A DNA stretch of 64,000 bases. Origin: an uncultured Solirubrobacterales bacterium (GTDB taxonomy: Bacteria; Actinomycetota; Thermoleophilia; Solirubrobacterales; JACPNS01). A model generated the notes under the pieces. It was not told where the DNA came from, ran no database searches, and was given only the letters and a program-made list of their open reading frames with translations. Positions 50,826 through 60,342 of this stretch are shown one piece after another. The DNA lies in contig CAKZMQ010000011.1 of assembly GCA_937128795.1 (NCBI GenBank), positions 109,634 to 173,633 on the forward strand, in the 5' to 3' direction. How positions within the stretch are numbered: position 1 is the first letter of the stretch; every line of letters starts with the position of its first letter. Both the position numbers and the translations under genes were made by a program.

Positions 50826-53800
50826 TCACATTGAATCCGCATAGACCCAGGTAGCGCGTCTAATCAGGTCGAATCCATGGGTGGGTCGGAAGTTGGTACG
50901 CGCACCGTACCGAGATGTGATCTCTTTGCGTATTGCCTTCTGAAGTTCACTTGGTCGCTTTCGATCTGCACTCATCAATGGATGAAGGGCGATGATCACG
51001 GAGTCATCGCCTCCTTCCCAATCAAACAGAAGCCCTGGCTGACCTTCAATCGAAATCGGTTCTCCGTCAAATTGAGATTCGAGAATGTTCAATCCCACGT
51101 CGGTCAACCCTGCCCACCGCTTATTCGGCTCGAATTCGCCTAGGAGAACGTCAATCATGTCTGCGGCAAGTCGCCAGTCCAGCAGCCCATGAAATCTCAT
51201 GTTTCGGAAGTCTCGTAAGCAGTCATAACACGACGAGTCGCAATTCGCCGCATGCTTCTCTGTGTCGAATTCAGCCACGAGCACTTGCGCTGCTTCCATC
51301 AGCGACTGAAACACTTCGCGCTCACCGAGATGGCTGCAGTATCCAGCCCCGTTCGCGAGCGAGTCAGCAAGAAAAACTTCTGCCCACGGCTTATTGGCAC
51401 GCAACAAAGGACGAATTCCAATGTCGAGTTCGTCAGTCTGAACTTCCAGCAGCCGCGACGCAGCACCTCGTAATAAGAAGCCCAGCGAGTACCACGCGCC
51501 CTTGCCGGCCGGAGTAAGCGTTCCCATCGACAGCCCTTCTGGGGCATCGTCTTCATCGATGCCAATCAGTAGTACATCCGTCAGCTTTGATGACGACAGG
51601 GCAACTGATCTGCCAGCGGCCGGAGTGGTTGCAATATTCCTCGATTCAAATTCGTTAAGGGCATCCCTAACAATCCATCCGCCTTGCTTTCCAACTTCGG
51701 TCGTCGGTTCGAACAGATAATCGTGACCACCGTTGTCATTGATCTGCACCATCCGCGCCGTGCCATGTCGAATCTGCAGCGATCCAAGCTTCGAAAGTTC
51801 GAGCTCGCGCTCGTCAGCGAATCTCGGCTGTGTGCCACTACTCGTCCAGTCGAACCAATCTCGGTAGGGCGTTGGTCGAAAATCTGTTCGGTAGCCAAGC
51901 GGTTCGATCGCGTCAATCTGCCTGAAGAGTTTTGGGTCCGATTCTCCGCAAATAGAACACTTGAGGCGCACCAAATCCGATGGATCGAGTCCACCACATG
52001 CCCGGCAATAGTGGTATTTGATCCTTGGTCCAAGCGGGTCGGGATCGGACTTGACAATTCCGCCCTCCGGCATGTAATTCGCGATGCCGGCAACCTTATG
52101 GATCATTTTGTCTTTGACCACATCGGACCCCGGTGCCCACTGCGAAATCGCGATCGAATCCTCTCGGTCGATGACGTGCCGTGGGGGAAACGAACTGGGT
52201 CGACGCGTGTAAAGGAGCTTGACCCGTGATGGGAATCCGAACATCGGGAGAAGTCCTCGACCGGCCAGGAATTCGCTCAGATCGTCAGTATCGGCCGCGC
52301 CCGAATCGATTGCTTGATCAATTTCTTTCACCGCCGCATCGGCAATCCAGTCAGCGAGTTCGATCACTTGCCGCCTGACCTCGTCCGACGCAGCCACGGC
52401 CAATGACACCGCTGTTTCGCGAGTCGACTCCCGGTGGGCAATCAACTCACGCCCGATATGTGGTCTTACGGTTGCCCAATCCGCAATTTTGCCGAATTGT
52501 CCATGAACGTTGTATCCAAAATCAATTTCTTTCAACTGGTTGCGAACCGTTGCAAACGCCTGTCGAAGGGAATCCGCCAACAGCGTTCGCTTGAAGATGG
52601 GAAGTCTTTCAAGGTCGATATACGGCGGCTTTGGAGGGTCTCCGGTGATTTGCTCTGGATGCCGGAAATAGTGCTCATCGTGACTCCTTCCCCTCGCAAC
52701 AGTAAGAGCAACCGAAAGAGGTGTTTCTCTTCGACCCGCACGTCCAACCCGCTGCTGATAGTTGAAGCGCATCGGAGGCATATTGCCCATCACGACCGCC
52801 TGAAGTGAGCCGATGTCAACTCCGACCTCCATCGTTGTAGTCACGCTCAGTAGGTCGATTTCGCAGGCCAGCTTTGGTGCGTCCGAGTCCAGCATGATTC
52901 CCTGAAACGCGGCCTGCCGTTCCTGGGCATCGAGTGGGTCTGTTTGGCCCGTCAATTCCTCGGTGTTGAGTCGAAACGGTTCTTCACCTTCTTCAAACTG
53001 GGGGGCGTAGTAGTTGCGCATGCGCTCAGCCGCTTCACCTTGCACTTCGACCTTTCCGCCACAGTGAATGCACACTTCGGCCGAGGCATGTAGCGACAAC
53101 TGACCGCAGCGAACGCAGGAATACTCGCTACTGCCGTCCGGGTCCACATAGGTATGAAGGGGATCAATCAGCCACTGGCGCACAGATTTTGAAGCGGTGA
53201 GGACAGCCTCAACAGTCTCCGAGAGTTGACCGGAATCAACGCCTTTAGTTTCGGCCACAAACTTCATGTACTTTTTGAAATCCGCCGGAGCGCTTGCATC
53301 TTCCTTGCCTTTCCGACCTCCAATGAATCGGCGTGCGTTTCCAAGAACTCGGATTGCAGAGTTTGATACTTCACGCAGGGCCTGGGTGTCTAGGACCGAA
53401 TCTTCCGGGATCTTGAACGCGGGATCGATCGTGAGCCGGCCCAAGCCGACTGACTCGAAATCGCGCCGCCTGCCGGCGAAAACCACATACAGAATCTCGA
53501 TGAGAAGCGATTCGCGGAGTTCCTCGAGCCAGTCCGACTCTTCCGAAGAAAGGCCTTTCCGTACTGCCACTTCACCAGCATTGAAGTCAAATAATGAATG
53601 CCACGAACGCTCAATCCCCCCAATGGATCTCGTGGTTCTGAGCCGGAACTTCCCCGTGGGTGTGACACCCAGTTGAAGGAGTACGTGCTCGATGTTTGAT
53701 CGAATGTCCTGCAGTCGAACGGAACCAATTTTTACGCGGGTCTTGAACTGTTCAAAAAGCGCCTTGTCATCGTCTGAGACCGGCAGTCCCGCGAACAGGT

Positions 53801-56270
53801 CGCTAGCAATGTTTGCCATTTCCCGGTTTGATTCACGAAAGCGCTTGAACTTCTCAAGATCCTCTGGATCTTTACTGCCCGACAGGACCGACTCGTAGCC
53901 GCTGAAATCAGACGCCACTGTTTCCTTTGCCTTAAGCGCTTGCGCAGCAAGCGAACCTCTGATCAGGTCTTCGTGATGACGGAACTCAATCGCTGCAGCA
54001 AGCTTGGCCGCATCCTGACGACTGTCAGTGAAAACAACCAGTTTTCTTTGCTCTGGGGTCTGGGCAACTTCCTGAATCAGGGCGTCAGACAAGACTTGCG
54101 TGACCTTCTCGAAACCGGTCCGTAGAAACCGAATCGGCGAAGGCGAACGCCCCGGATCTGATGCCACGTCGCCCATCGCCGCACGTTCCCATGAGTCGTC
54201 GCAATGAGGGCAATAGCGTGGGATTGCTGGTGCGTCCGACTCGTCGCCCTCCACGCTGAGCCGCCAACCTGTCGAGTTTCCAGACTCACCCGGGCGAGCG
54301 AGTCGCCCTGACGCGGGGTCGAATCGCGCTGCCTTAAATGAATTGCGCGTATCACCGCGCTTCCACGGTTTCTCGTGCAGCGGCTTCGTATGCCCGTCAG
54401 GCGTCGGCCAGTAGATCGCATAACTTGCTGCTGATCGGTCAGCTGCTTCAAACTCAGGGAGTTGATCAAGCTCCGGGTAGTCCGGCAGCAAAAACGAGTC
54501 GACGCTTGACTCTGGATCTTTCGCGCGGTAGCCACCAAGGAAGACTTCGTTGCATGTCTGACAACGAAGTAGGTCCAACACCCGGGAGCCGCAATCACAT
54601 ACGACCCGTGGCTGCCTATAAATCCTTCCAATCGGTCGATTCTCAAACCGGAATTTGTCGGGAACCACTGCGCATTCAGGATCCGAACAAGCCCAAAAGC
54701 CCAGGACGTTCTGAAAGAAGAGATGCTCACGCACTGAGCCAGCATCGTCTCGGCTCGGGTATCCGGCCTGCATCAGCCACAACAATCCCTTGAGTGCAGA
54801 CTCTGAGTTCTCGTCGGCATCGAAGACTGTGCTTGCCAGCTCAGTGGCCGACCTCGCGCGGGCCGATCCGTTGTCATCGTCCCAACAAGCAGCGCGAAGA
54901 ATCTCATCAAGTCGAAGCTTCGTTCCAACTTCAGCGGCGCATCCTTCTAAATCACTGCCGACCTCTCGCCCAGCAAGTTTCCCAAGTTCCTCGGCAACCT
55001 TTTCGACATCCCGTGAAAGCGCGTTACCAAGGTTCGCAAGCATTTCGCGAGATTCTCGAACTTCGCGGAACTCGATGACTGGCTTGTGGGATTCAGCGCC
55101 AACGATTTCGACGGTTGTGTCATCGACGCCAAAGAACTGCCCGAGAAAACTTCGATACTCCTCCACTGAGTTTCCTGCCGAAGCGCTCGCGGCAAGGAAT
55201 CGCACTCGATCCGCACGATCACCGAGCCCTAGCCGGTGAAGAAGGGTGCGAAGCAGTAGTGCAACCTCAGTTCCGGCAGTTCCGCGATATACGTGCAGTT
55301 CGTCAATCGCGATTGTGAACTTGTGGGACGGGTCAGCTTCGAGCCATTCGCGAGTCGATTCGAAAATGCGTGACTCGTCGTCTCGCTGAAGCATCACGTT
55401 GAGCATTGAGTAGTTCGTGACCAAAATGTCTGGCGGGGAAACCTGCATGTCCCAACGAGAACGCATCTCGGCGCCGAAGGGATTCTGAAAAAACTCGCGG
55501 TGCGAGAGCGGCGCGCGTCCGTATCCGTCCTCCATATCGCGCATGTACTTGCGCAGGTCATCCTTTTTACGCTTGGTCGGCGAGGTGCGGCTTCCCGCGA
55601 CGGGCGTCCTGCCGGTATACCGCCCAAAATAAAAGCGATTGCCTCCGCGATGCTCGTCCATCCAATCGCGGCTGTTATCACTGTCAAGCGAAACGCGTAA
55701 CCGTTGCATCTGGTCTTCAACCAGTGCGTTCATCGGATAGAGCACCAATGCCCTGACAGCGGGTTTCCGTGCCTCGCGGTCCGTTCTCTGAGGTTCCCAC
55801 TTCCCGTTCTCGTTCCACCATGCACTGCTGGACGCGCTTCCGTCAACAGGTGCCCAACTCACGGATTCTTCGAGAAGTGTGTTGAAAATCGGAAAGAAGA
55901 CGGACTCGGTCTTACCCGAGCCCGTGCCTGCAGTTACAGCGATGTTCTTGCCCGAGCAAACTGCTTCAAGAGATTTCTCCTGATGGTCGTATAGCGACCA
56001 ACTTGGGTCGAAAACGCCGGACGATTCCAACATCCGCGCGAGGTCGCCAGAGGCACCAGCAATCTCACACGACTCGGACAGTGTCCTTCCGGCTGACTTG
56101 AATTTTGCGATTGGTTCAATCCACGGAGCCCTACAGATCGCACCATCCTCGAGCAGCCGCTCCCGGCGCTCTTCGTCAAGCCTGTCATGACGAAGCGCGA
56201 AAAGCGTTTCGTAGTACCGGATATATGAATCCAGAACCCTTTCGTGAAGGGTCAACGGATCACTGAGCAT
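50826..56270 (-). CDS. Giant DEAD/DEAH helicase with DUF1998 domain
   Basis: An 1814-residue superfamily 2 helicase, the last and largest gene of a three-gene operon. Motif I is AGTGSGKT (114-121), Ia is LYPMNALVEDQ (178-188), II is DELH (323-326, in IAIDELHVYRG), III is FLAASASAG, and VI is QQRVGRAGRRE. Four or more Cys pairs form zinc knuckles (CPHCDDS, CVRCGQL...CIHCGG, YCRACGG...CSICGE). DUF1998 ends with CDSSCYDCLRDFRN (from about 1677). The architecture is that of MrfA/Hrq1 and of the large DruE and DISARM helicases. About 110 further residues follow DUF1998. Start overlaps the upstream gene by 11 bp. Codon use is less GC-rich than housekeeping neighbours. Confidence 0.85.
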   Translation of the reverse strand: MLSDPLTLHERVLDSYIRYYETLFALRHDRLDEERRERLLEDGAICRAPWIEPIAKFKSAGRTLSESCEIAGASGDLARMLESSGVFDPSWSLYDHQEKSLEAVCSGKNIAVTAGTGSGKTESVFFPIFNTLLEESVSWAPVDGSASSSAWWNENGKWEPQRTDREARKPAVRALVLYPMNALVEDQMQRLRVSLDSDNSRDWMDEHRGGNRFYFGRYTGRTPVAGSRTSPTKRKKDDLRKYMRDMEDGYGRAPLSHREFFQNPFGAEMRSRWDMQVSPPDILVTNYSMLNVMLQRDDESRIFESTREWLEADPSHKFTIAIDELHVYRGTAGTEVALLLRTLLHRLGLGDRADRVRFLAASASAGNSVEEYRSFLGQFFGVDDTTVEIVGAESHKPVIEFREVRESREMLANLGNALSRDVEKVAEELGKLAGREVGSDLEGCAAEVGTKLRLDEILRAACWDDDNGSARARSATELASTVFDADENSESALKGLLWLMQAGYPSRDDAGSVREHLFFQNVLGFWACSDPECAVVPDKFRFENRPIGRIYRQPRVVCDCGSRVLDLLRCQTCNEVFLGGYRAKDPESSVDSFLLPDYPELDQLPEFEAADRSAASYAIYWPTPDGHTKPLHEKPWKRGDTRNSFKAARFDPASGRLARPGESGNSTGWRLSVEGDESDAPAIPRYCPHCDDSWERAAMGDVASDPGRSPSPIRFLRTGFEKVTQVLSDALIQEVAQTPEQRKLVVFTDSRQDAAKLAAAIEFRHHEDLIRGSLAAQALKAKETVASDFSGYESVLSGSKDPEDLEKFKRFRESNREMANIASDLFAGLPVSDDDKALFEQFKTRVKIGSVRLQDIRSNIEHVLLQLGVTPTGKFRLRTTRSIGGIERSWHSLFDFNAGEVAVRKGLSSEESDWLEELRESLLIEILYVVFAGRRRDFESVGLGRLTIDPAFKIPEDSVLDTQALREVSNSAIRVLGNARRFIGGRKGKEDASAPADFKKYMKFVAETKGVDSGQLSETVEAVLTASKSVRQWLIDPLHTYVDPDGSSEYSCVRCGQLSLHASAEVCIHCGGKVEVQGEAAERMRNYYAPQFEEGEEPFRLNTEELTGQTDPLDAQERQAAFQGIMLDSDAPKLACEIDLLSVTTTMEVGVDIGSLQAVVMGNMPPMRFNYQQRVGRAGRRETPLSVALTVARGRSHDEHYFRHPEQITGDPPKPPYIDLERLPIFKRTLLADSLRQAFATVRNQLKEIDFGYNVHGQFGKIADWATVRPHIGRELIAHRESTRETAVSLAVAASDEVRRQVIELADWIADAAVKEIDQAIDSGAADTDDLSEFLAGRGLLPMFGFPSRVKLLYTRRPSSFPPRHVIDREDSIAISQWAPGSDVVKDKMIHKVAGIANYMPEGGIVKSDPDPLGPRIKYHYCRACGGLDPSDLVRLKCSICGESDPKLFRQIDAIEPLGYRTDFRPTPYRDWFDWTSSGTQPRFADERELELSKLGSLQIRHGTARMVQINDNGGHDYLFEPTTEVGKQGGWIVRDALNEFESRNIATTPAAGRSVALSSSKLTDVLLIGIDEDDAPEGLSMGTLTPAGKGAWYSLGFLLRGAASRLLEVQTDELDIGIRPLLRANKPWAEVFLADSLANGAGYCSHLGEREVFQSLMEAAQVLVAEFDTEKHAANCDSSCYDCLRDFRNMRFHGLLDWRLAADMIDVLLGEFEPNKRWAGLTDVGLNILESQFDGEPISIEGQPGLLFDWEGGDDSVIIALHPLMSADRKRPSELQKAIRKEITSRYGARTNFRPTHGFDLIRRATWVYADSM

Positions 56271-57243
56271 TGACTTCGATCATTTCTTGTGACAGCGATT
56301 CGGCGATTCGCGAAGCTATTCGATCAGGCACATTCTCGTACCGAATACATCGCCACGAGCTTTCAGTCGGGTGCGTGAACTCCGGATCACCTTCGGGGAG
56401 GCGGCCCGAGCAAAGCGTTGCGCACCGCGAGTGAAGCGTCGGTAGTCCCGCATCTTTCGGGACCCACAGGCACATCTTTTCGTAGTCGAAGCAGAGCACG
56501 CGTTGGCCTTCCCATCGAAAGATCTCGTAAACGGCATACTCGCGGGGGAGTCGGTTCCAATGGACAGGGTCAGTCGTCGCGCTACTGCTCTTCACGTCAT
56601 TGAGGGCGTGGATCACATCACCATAGGTCCTGGTTCTATACAAGCCCGTTGACTCTGTTTCGTCAACAATTTCGAATTCAAGCGACTCCGAATTGAACTT
56701 CTCGGCTTCGAAGCCGATCGGAAGTTCTCTCCTTGTCCCAACGTCGAGATAGTCAACCAAACGTGGGAGCTGGGATGCGATGTCTTCAGAAACGTTGAAG
56801 GTGCAGCGTGCACCAAGATGCCCTGCAAGTTCGTCCGCTTGATCGAAATTGTTCAGTTGCACGAGCAGCGTCGTCGGTGCTCTGAACTGCGGGACGCATT
56901 CGACGTACAGATCAAGTTCCTCAGCGGCGTCTTCGAGAATCCCTGAACTCGATCCGACGTCGTAGAAATCAGCTGGCCTCGACCCTGTTACCAACGCCCG
57001 CCCTCCACTCCTCGAAAGCAATGTGACGACAGTTGGGCAGATCGCCCATGATTTTCCGCCTTCCCAGTTGACCTCAATGTGACCCAGATCCTCTAGCCGA
57101 CGAGCGGCGATCCAAGCGATTTCGCGATTCCTTGCCTCCACGCCGTTCAGCCAGTCGACGGCATCCTTGAATGCTGCCCAAGTGCCGGTACGGCGCTCAC
57201 TTAAGTACGCGAGTAGGACGTCGTAATCAAGCCCCACATTCAC
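56260..57243 (-). CDS. Middle gene of helicase operon, winged-helix N-terminus
   Basis: A 327-residue protein of unknown family. The start is a GTG at 57243 that overlaps the upstream stop as GTGA. A longer frame up to 57342 runs inside the upstream gene. Residues 1-80 look like a winged helix (LDYDVLLAYLSERRTGTWAAFKDAVDWL, then AARRLEDLGHIEVNWEGGKSWAI). The following ICPTVVTLLSRSGGRALVTGSRP is a distinct conserved-looking block. The C-terminal 200 residues are alpha/beta with many aromatic residues. Its place between a large partner and a giant helicase suggests a DNA-binding adaptor. That is inference. Confidence 0.68.
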   Translation of the reverse strand: MNVGLDYDVLLAYLSERRTGTWAAFKDAVDWLNGVEARNREIAWIAARRLEDLGHIEVNWEGGKSWAICPTVVTLLSRSGGRALVTGSRPADFYDVGSSSGILEDAAEELDLYVECVPQFRAPTTLLVQLNNFDQADELAGHLGARCTFNVSEDIASQLPRLVDYLDVGTRRELPIGFEAEKFNSESLEFEIVDETESTGLYRTRTYGDVIHALNDVKSSSATTDPVHWNRLPREYAVYEIFRWEGQRVLCFDYEKMCLWVPKDAGLPTLHSRCATLCSGRLPEGDPEFTHPTESSWRCIRYENVPDRIASRIAESLSQEMIEVNAQ

Positions 57244-59339
57244 CGCTTGTTCAACTCCAATGCGACGTTGACAAATGTGTTCCACTGCTTTTGAAAACGC
57301 TGTGGCACCGCATCGCGATGATTGAGGACCGTGTTCGACCACTTGACGACTGCATCGGCGTCACCGTCCGTCTGAATGTCGGCGGGCGAGTCGCTGACTC
57401 TCTGGACCTCGATCCGCTCGCCGCAGCTCCGGAGTATCCAGGCCGCCTTGAAGTCAACATATGAAATAAAATCGCGGGCTTCGAGCCCATCCCAGTTTGC
57501 AGGGCGTTTCGATTTTGGAACTCTGATGTCGCGCAACCAGTCGGGTCTCGGTTGATCACCGAACTCCGAGATCTGGCCCGGCTTCGAACCTAGGGCAAAG
57601 TAGTGGCCACCACCCATCCTCGCAAAGATGGGCAAAACGCCGGGGCTGCAGGTCTCTTCCGAATAAGCGCCCGAAATCCAGGATTCGTCGGGCTGTCGAA
57701 CCGATTCACTGCCAACGAGCGCACTGCCACTTTCAATCGGCTTCCCATTCTGACGATTCATCCTGTGCGCGATCGAAACTTGAACCGGTTCCGAAAATTC
57801 ATGCAGTGACCGCGCGGTGGAGAATGTGAGTGTGATGTCGTCCATGACGAGCTCGTGTTCCCCAGGATCAAGCCGAAGTGTGCTCAGATCCAGCGACCCC
57901 TTGTCAAGCATGGATCTAAGACCGTTCACTTCGACGCTCTCGATCTCGTGGTCAGATGAACTTGCCACCAGTCTCGGTTCGAATCCACTCATATAGACCT
58001 TGGACCCACCACGGAGCCTGAGACCACCGATGAGCTGCGAAGTTGAGTCTGATCGCGGAACAAGACACCTGAGCTCAGGGATGTCAGTCCTCGCGCCAGG
58101 TTTGAACCAGATGTCTTTGTAAAGAGTCCAGCCGTCGGGAAGCGCCTTTGGTCGAACCGGACCCGACATTGCAGTGACCGCACTTGCGAGGTACCGGCGC
58201 GCAGCATCGTGGATTCGATCGTGGATCAAGACGCAATGCGGTCTATCCGAAGAAACGCGGGAAACGCTCATCCAGCCCTCAACGTCCATATTCTCCGCGA
58301 ACGGGACAACCGAAGATCGAGTAAAGGTCAGCGCAAAATTCGACATTTTCAGAGTTATGCCGTCTAGACGCTTCGAATCAACTTCAAATGGCAGTCTCTC
58401 GTAGTAGTGCTGTAGGTCCGGCTTCAACACGAATCCGTGTGGAAACTGCGGTGTGAAAGTCTCGGGGAAACCTTCGGGGCGCTCCGGCCTGAATAGGAAT
58501 GTCGTCTTTCTCCGATTGGAGAGCATCGCGAGCCGAATGTCTCCTCGTCGACGACCTTCGCGGTCGCGAAGCGCGCCATCCCATTGCTCAAACTCACGAA
58601 ATGCAATTTCGATGAGCTGCTGCTCAATATTGCCGGTAGCGGCCCGAATCATTGCCGTCCCGCGCGGCGTGAAGTGATGGTCAGCCTCGGCCCACCGCTT
58701 CACGCGTCGATAGAGCTGTTCTCTCGTCAAGGCATCGCCAGGCCGTAGGTCCGATGCGAGGAAACAGTCGGGCAGTCGGTATCTGTCAGTGGCTCTAAAG
58801 ATGCATTGAGAGATTGGCCAACCGACCTTCGTAAACCATTCAGGCTCAGAAATCATTGGATTGCCCCGCTTGCCGGCGAGGTCATCTCCGAGCCATTCGC
58901 CAAGCGAGACCCATAAGAACGAAAGCTCCCCGAAAGAGTCTTCAGCGCGCTTTCTGTCGAGTCCAGTGAGCAACTCCAAGCGCGTGTAGTAGTCGTTGGC
59001 GTTAATGTGGGCGGACTCATCTCGCCCCATTGCCGATGCGGCCAAAACACAGACAGCGAGCAAGGGCAAGTAAGTTGGAGCGCCTTCGCGGTGCTCGTTC
59101 CAGCGATTCCACCGTCGCATATAGGTGCCGAACGGATTACCCACAGCATCCAGGTTGGATCGAACTTCGCTTACTAGATCTTTGGAGGAGGTCTCGAGAA
59201 GGTCGGCGATTTCGTCAAGCTCATCCTCGTCGAGCGCCAAGTAGACCGGGCGACCTTCGAACGCAGCATTGAAGAAACGATCCACGAGGGCGTCGATCCA
59301 CTTGCACTCGAGTGCGGACGGTTCAATGTTTGGAGGCAT
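57240..59339 (-). CDS. First gene of helicase operon, unknown 699-residue protein
   Basis: A 699-residue soluble protein that I cannot place in a family. The N-terminal 250 residues are mostly helical (ALVDRFFNAAFEGRPVYLALDEDELDEIADLL at the start). The middle carries VLKPDLQHYYERLPFEVD and many aromatic residues. From about 430 on, a beta-rich region (LIGGLRLRGGSKVYMSGFEPRLV, then LDPGEHELVMDDITLTFS) suggests an Ig-like or substrate-recognition domain. It heads the operon: its stop overlaps the next start by 4 bp. The promoter must lie in the 207-bp gap shared with the divergent endonuclease gene. Similar large unknowns accompany DUF1998 helicases in defence loci. Confidence 0.7.
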   Translation of the reverse strand: MPPNIEPSALECKWIDALVDRFFNAAFEGRPVYLALDEDELDEIADLLETSSKDLVSEVRSNLDAVGNPFGTYMRRWNRWNEHREGAPTYLPLLAVCVLAASAMGRDESAHINANDYYTRLELLTGLDRKRAEDSFGELSFLWVSLGEWLGDDLAGKRGNPMISEPEWFTKVGWPISQCIFRATDRYRLPDCFLASDLRPGDALTREQLYRRVKRWAEADHHFTPRGTAMIRAATGNIEQQLIEIAFREFEQWDGALRDREGRRRGDIRLAMLSNRRKTTFLFRPERPEGFPETFTPQFPHGFVLKPDLQHYYERLPFEVDSKRLDGITLKMSNFALTFTRSSVVPFAENMDVEGWMSVSRVSSDRPHCVLIHDRIHDAARRYLASAVTAMSGPVRPKALPDGWTLYKDIWFKPGARTDIPELRCLVPRSDSTSQLIGGLRLRGGSKVYMSGFEPRLVASSSDHEIESVEVNGLRSMLDKGSLDLSTLRLDPGEHELVMDDITLTFSTARSLHEFSEPVQVSIAHRMNRQNGKPIESGSALVGSESVRQPDESWISGAYSEETCSPGVLPIFARMGGGHYFALGSKPGQISEFGDQPRPDWLRDIRVPKSKRPANWDGLEARDFISYVDFKAAWILRSCGERIEVQRVSDSPADIQTDGDADAVVKWSNTVLNHRDAVPQRFQKQWNTFVNVALELNKR

Positions 59340-59419
59340 AAGAGCGTTATGAGCAATGGCCGAGGCTTAGACGGGCATTCTGACAATCGAACGCGCCCAT
59401 GTCAAGCGACGCAGTCAAT

Positions 59420-59438
59420 CAGACAACTTTCTTGTCTG
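59420..59438. promoter_or_regulatory. Perfect dyad CAGACAA-N5-TTGTCTG in divergent promoter
   Basis: CAGACAACTTTCTTGTCTG has perfect 7-bp arms around CTTTC. It is in the 207-bp space between the helicase operon start (59339) and the endonuclease gene (59547). Its AGACA/TGTCT half-sites recur upstream of the XRE gene at 62397. A shared regulator is suggested, though the spacing of the half-sites differs. Confidence 0.5.
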
Positions 59439-59546
59439 CGTTTCCGATTCGAGTTCGACCGCCACTGATCACCGGCGCCACACCGCAGCGAATCAAACCC
59501 GCGCAGTTGAAGAGTCGTAGCGCTACGACCGCGACTAGCTCTAGCG

Positions 59547-60341
59547 TTGTCTCGCGTGACACGGGTAGTAAAGACAAAAAGCCGCCAAACCAGCACGAAG
59601 CCAGGGCGAGCGCCACTCGTCGCCTCCTACGCAGCGATCGAACAGGCCGGCTACTCAACTTGGCGCCAAGCTGAATCCGATTTTCTGGCTGCCATGCGTG
59701 CGTTCGATGCGCTCGTCGCATCCGGCGTCGCAGACCAGGGCGATATCCAGAACGGTAAAGGCGACTACTTCAATGATGTCTTGGCGCGTTTGCTCGAGGA
59801 ATGTTCAAACAAGACGCTTCACACTCGCCCTGACGTGCCCGGCTTGTCGTTCCCACGCCACATGCTTGACGTTGCCTATCCGGCGATCGGAACAGTGAAG
59901 TTGACGATTGAGACGAAGGCCACCGGAATTCCGAAGCACGCGAGAAATGAAAAGCAACCTCACCCGGAAGGCCGCGCTGGAAGCGCAGACTTAGAAAAAC
60001 GGATCAAGGAAGCAAGCTTTAAAAACATCGACCTAAAAGGCGAAGTTGCGCGCTTGGAGGGAAAGGGCGACGGCGCGACTTCAGACCTTGGACAGTGGCT
60101 TGGTTCAACGGAACCGCGGTGCTTTCTGTTCCTCAGTGTTCGAGTTCGCGACGAAGCAGATCTCAAAGCGACGGAACGCTTCGCTCAGATCGCGAATACG
60201 TGGTTCGACGGTGTAGGCCTTTGCGCCTATGGCTGGGACAAGGCTCACAAGGAATACGAGACGAAGAAACTCACCGCTCCCAACATCGAACTAGATCGCG
60301 TGCTGTCAAACGTCTGCACTGCCCTAAGACTGATGGACTAG
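59547..60341 (+). CDS. Type II restriction endonuclease-like protein
   Basis: A 264-residue protein started at a TTG at 59547; a GTG at 59556 is also possible. The central block DYFNDVLARLLEEC, then PRHMLDVAYPAIGTVKLTIETKATG, fits a PD-(D/E)xK nuclease with D108 and E122-x-K124. A long basic segment follows (KHARNEKQPHPEGRAGSADLEKRIKEA in outline). The gene converges on the N6-adenine methyltransferase with only 1 bp between stops, the usual arrangement of a restriction-modification pair. Recognition sequence unknown. Confidence 0.72.
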   Translation: MSRVTRVVKTKSRQTSTKPGRAPLVASYAAIEQAGYSTWRQAESDFLAAMRAFDALVASGVADQGDIQNGKGDYFNDVLARLLEECSNKTLHTRPDVPGLSFPRHMLDVAYPAIGTVKLTIETKATGIPKHARNEKQPHPEGRAGSADLEKRIKEASFKNIDLKGEVARLEGKGDGATSDLGQWLGSTEPRCFLFLSVRVRDEADLKATERFAQIANTWFDGVGLCAYGWDKAHKEYETKKLTAPNIELDRVLSNVCTALRLMD

Positions 60342-60342
60342 C

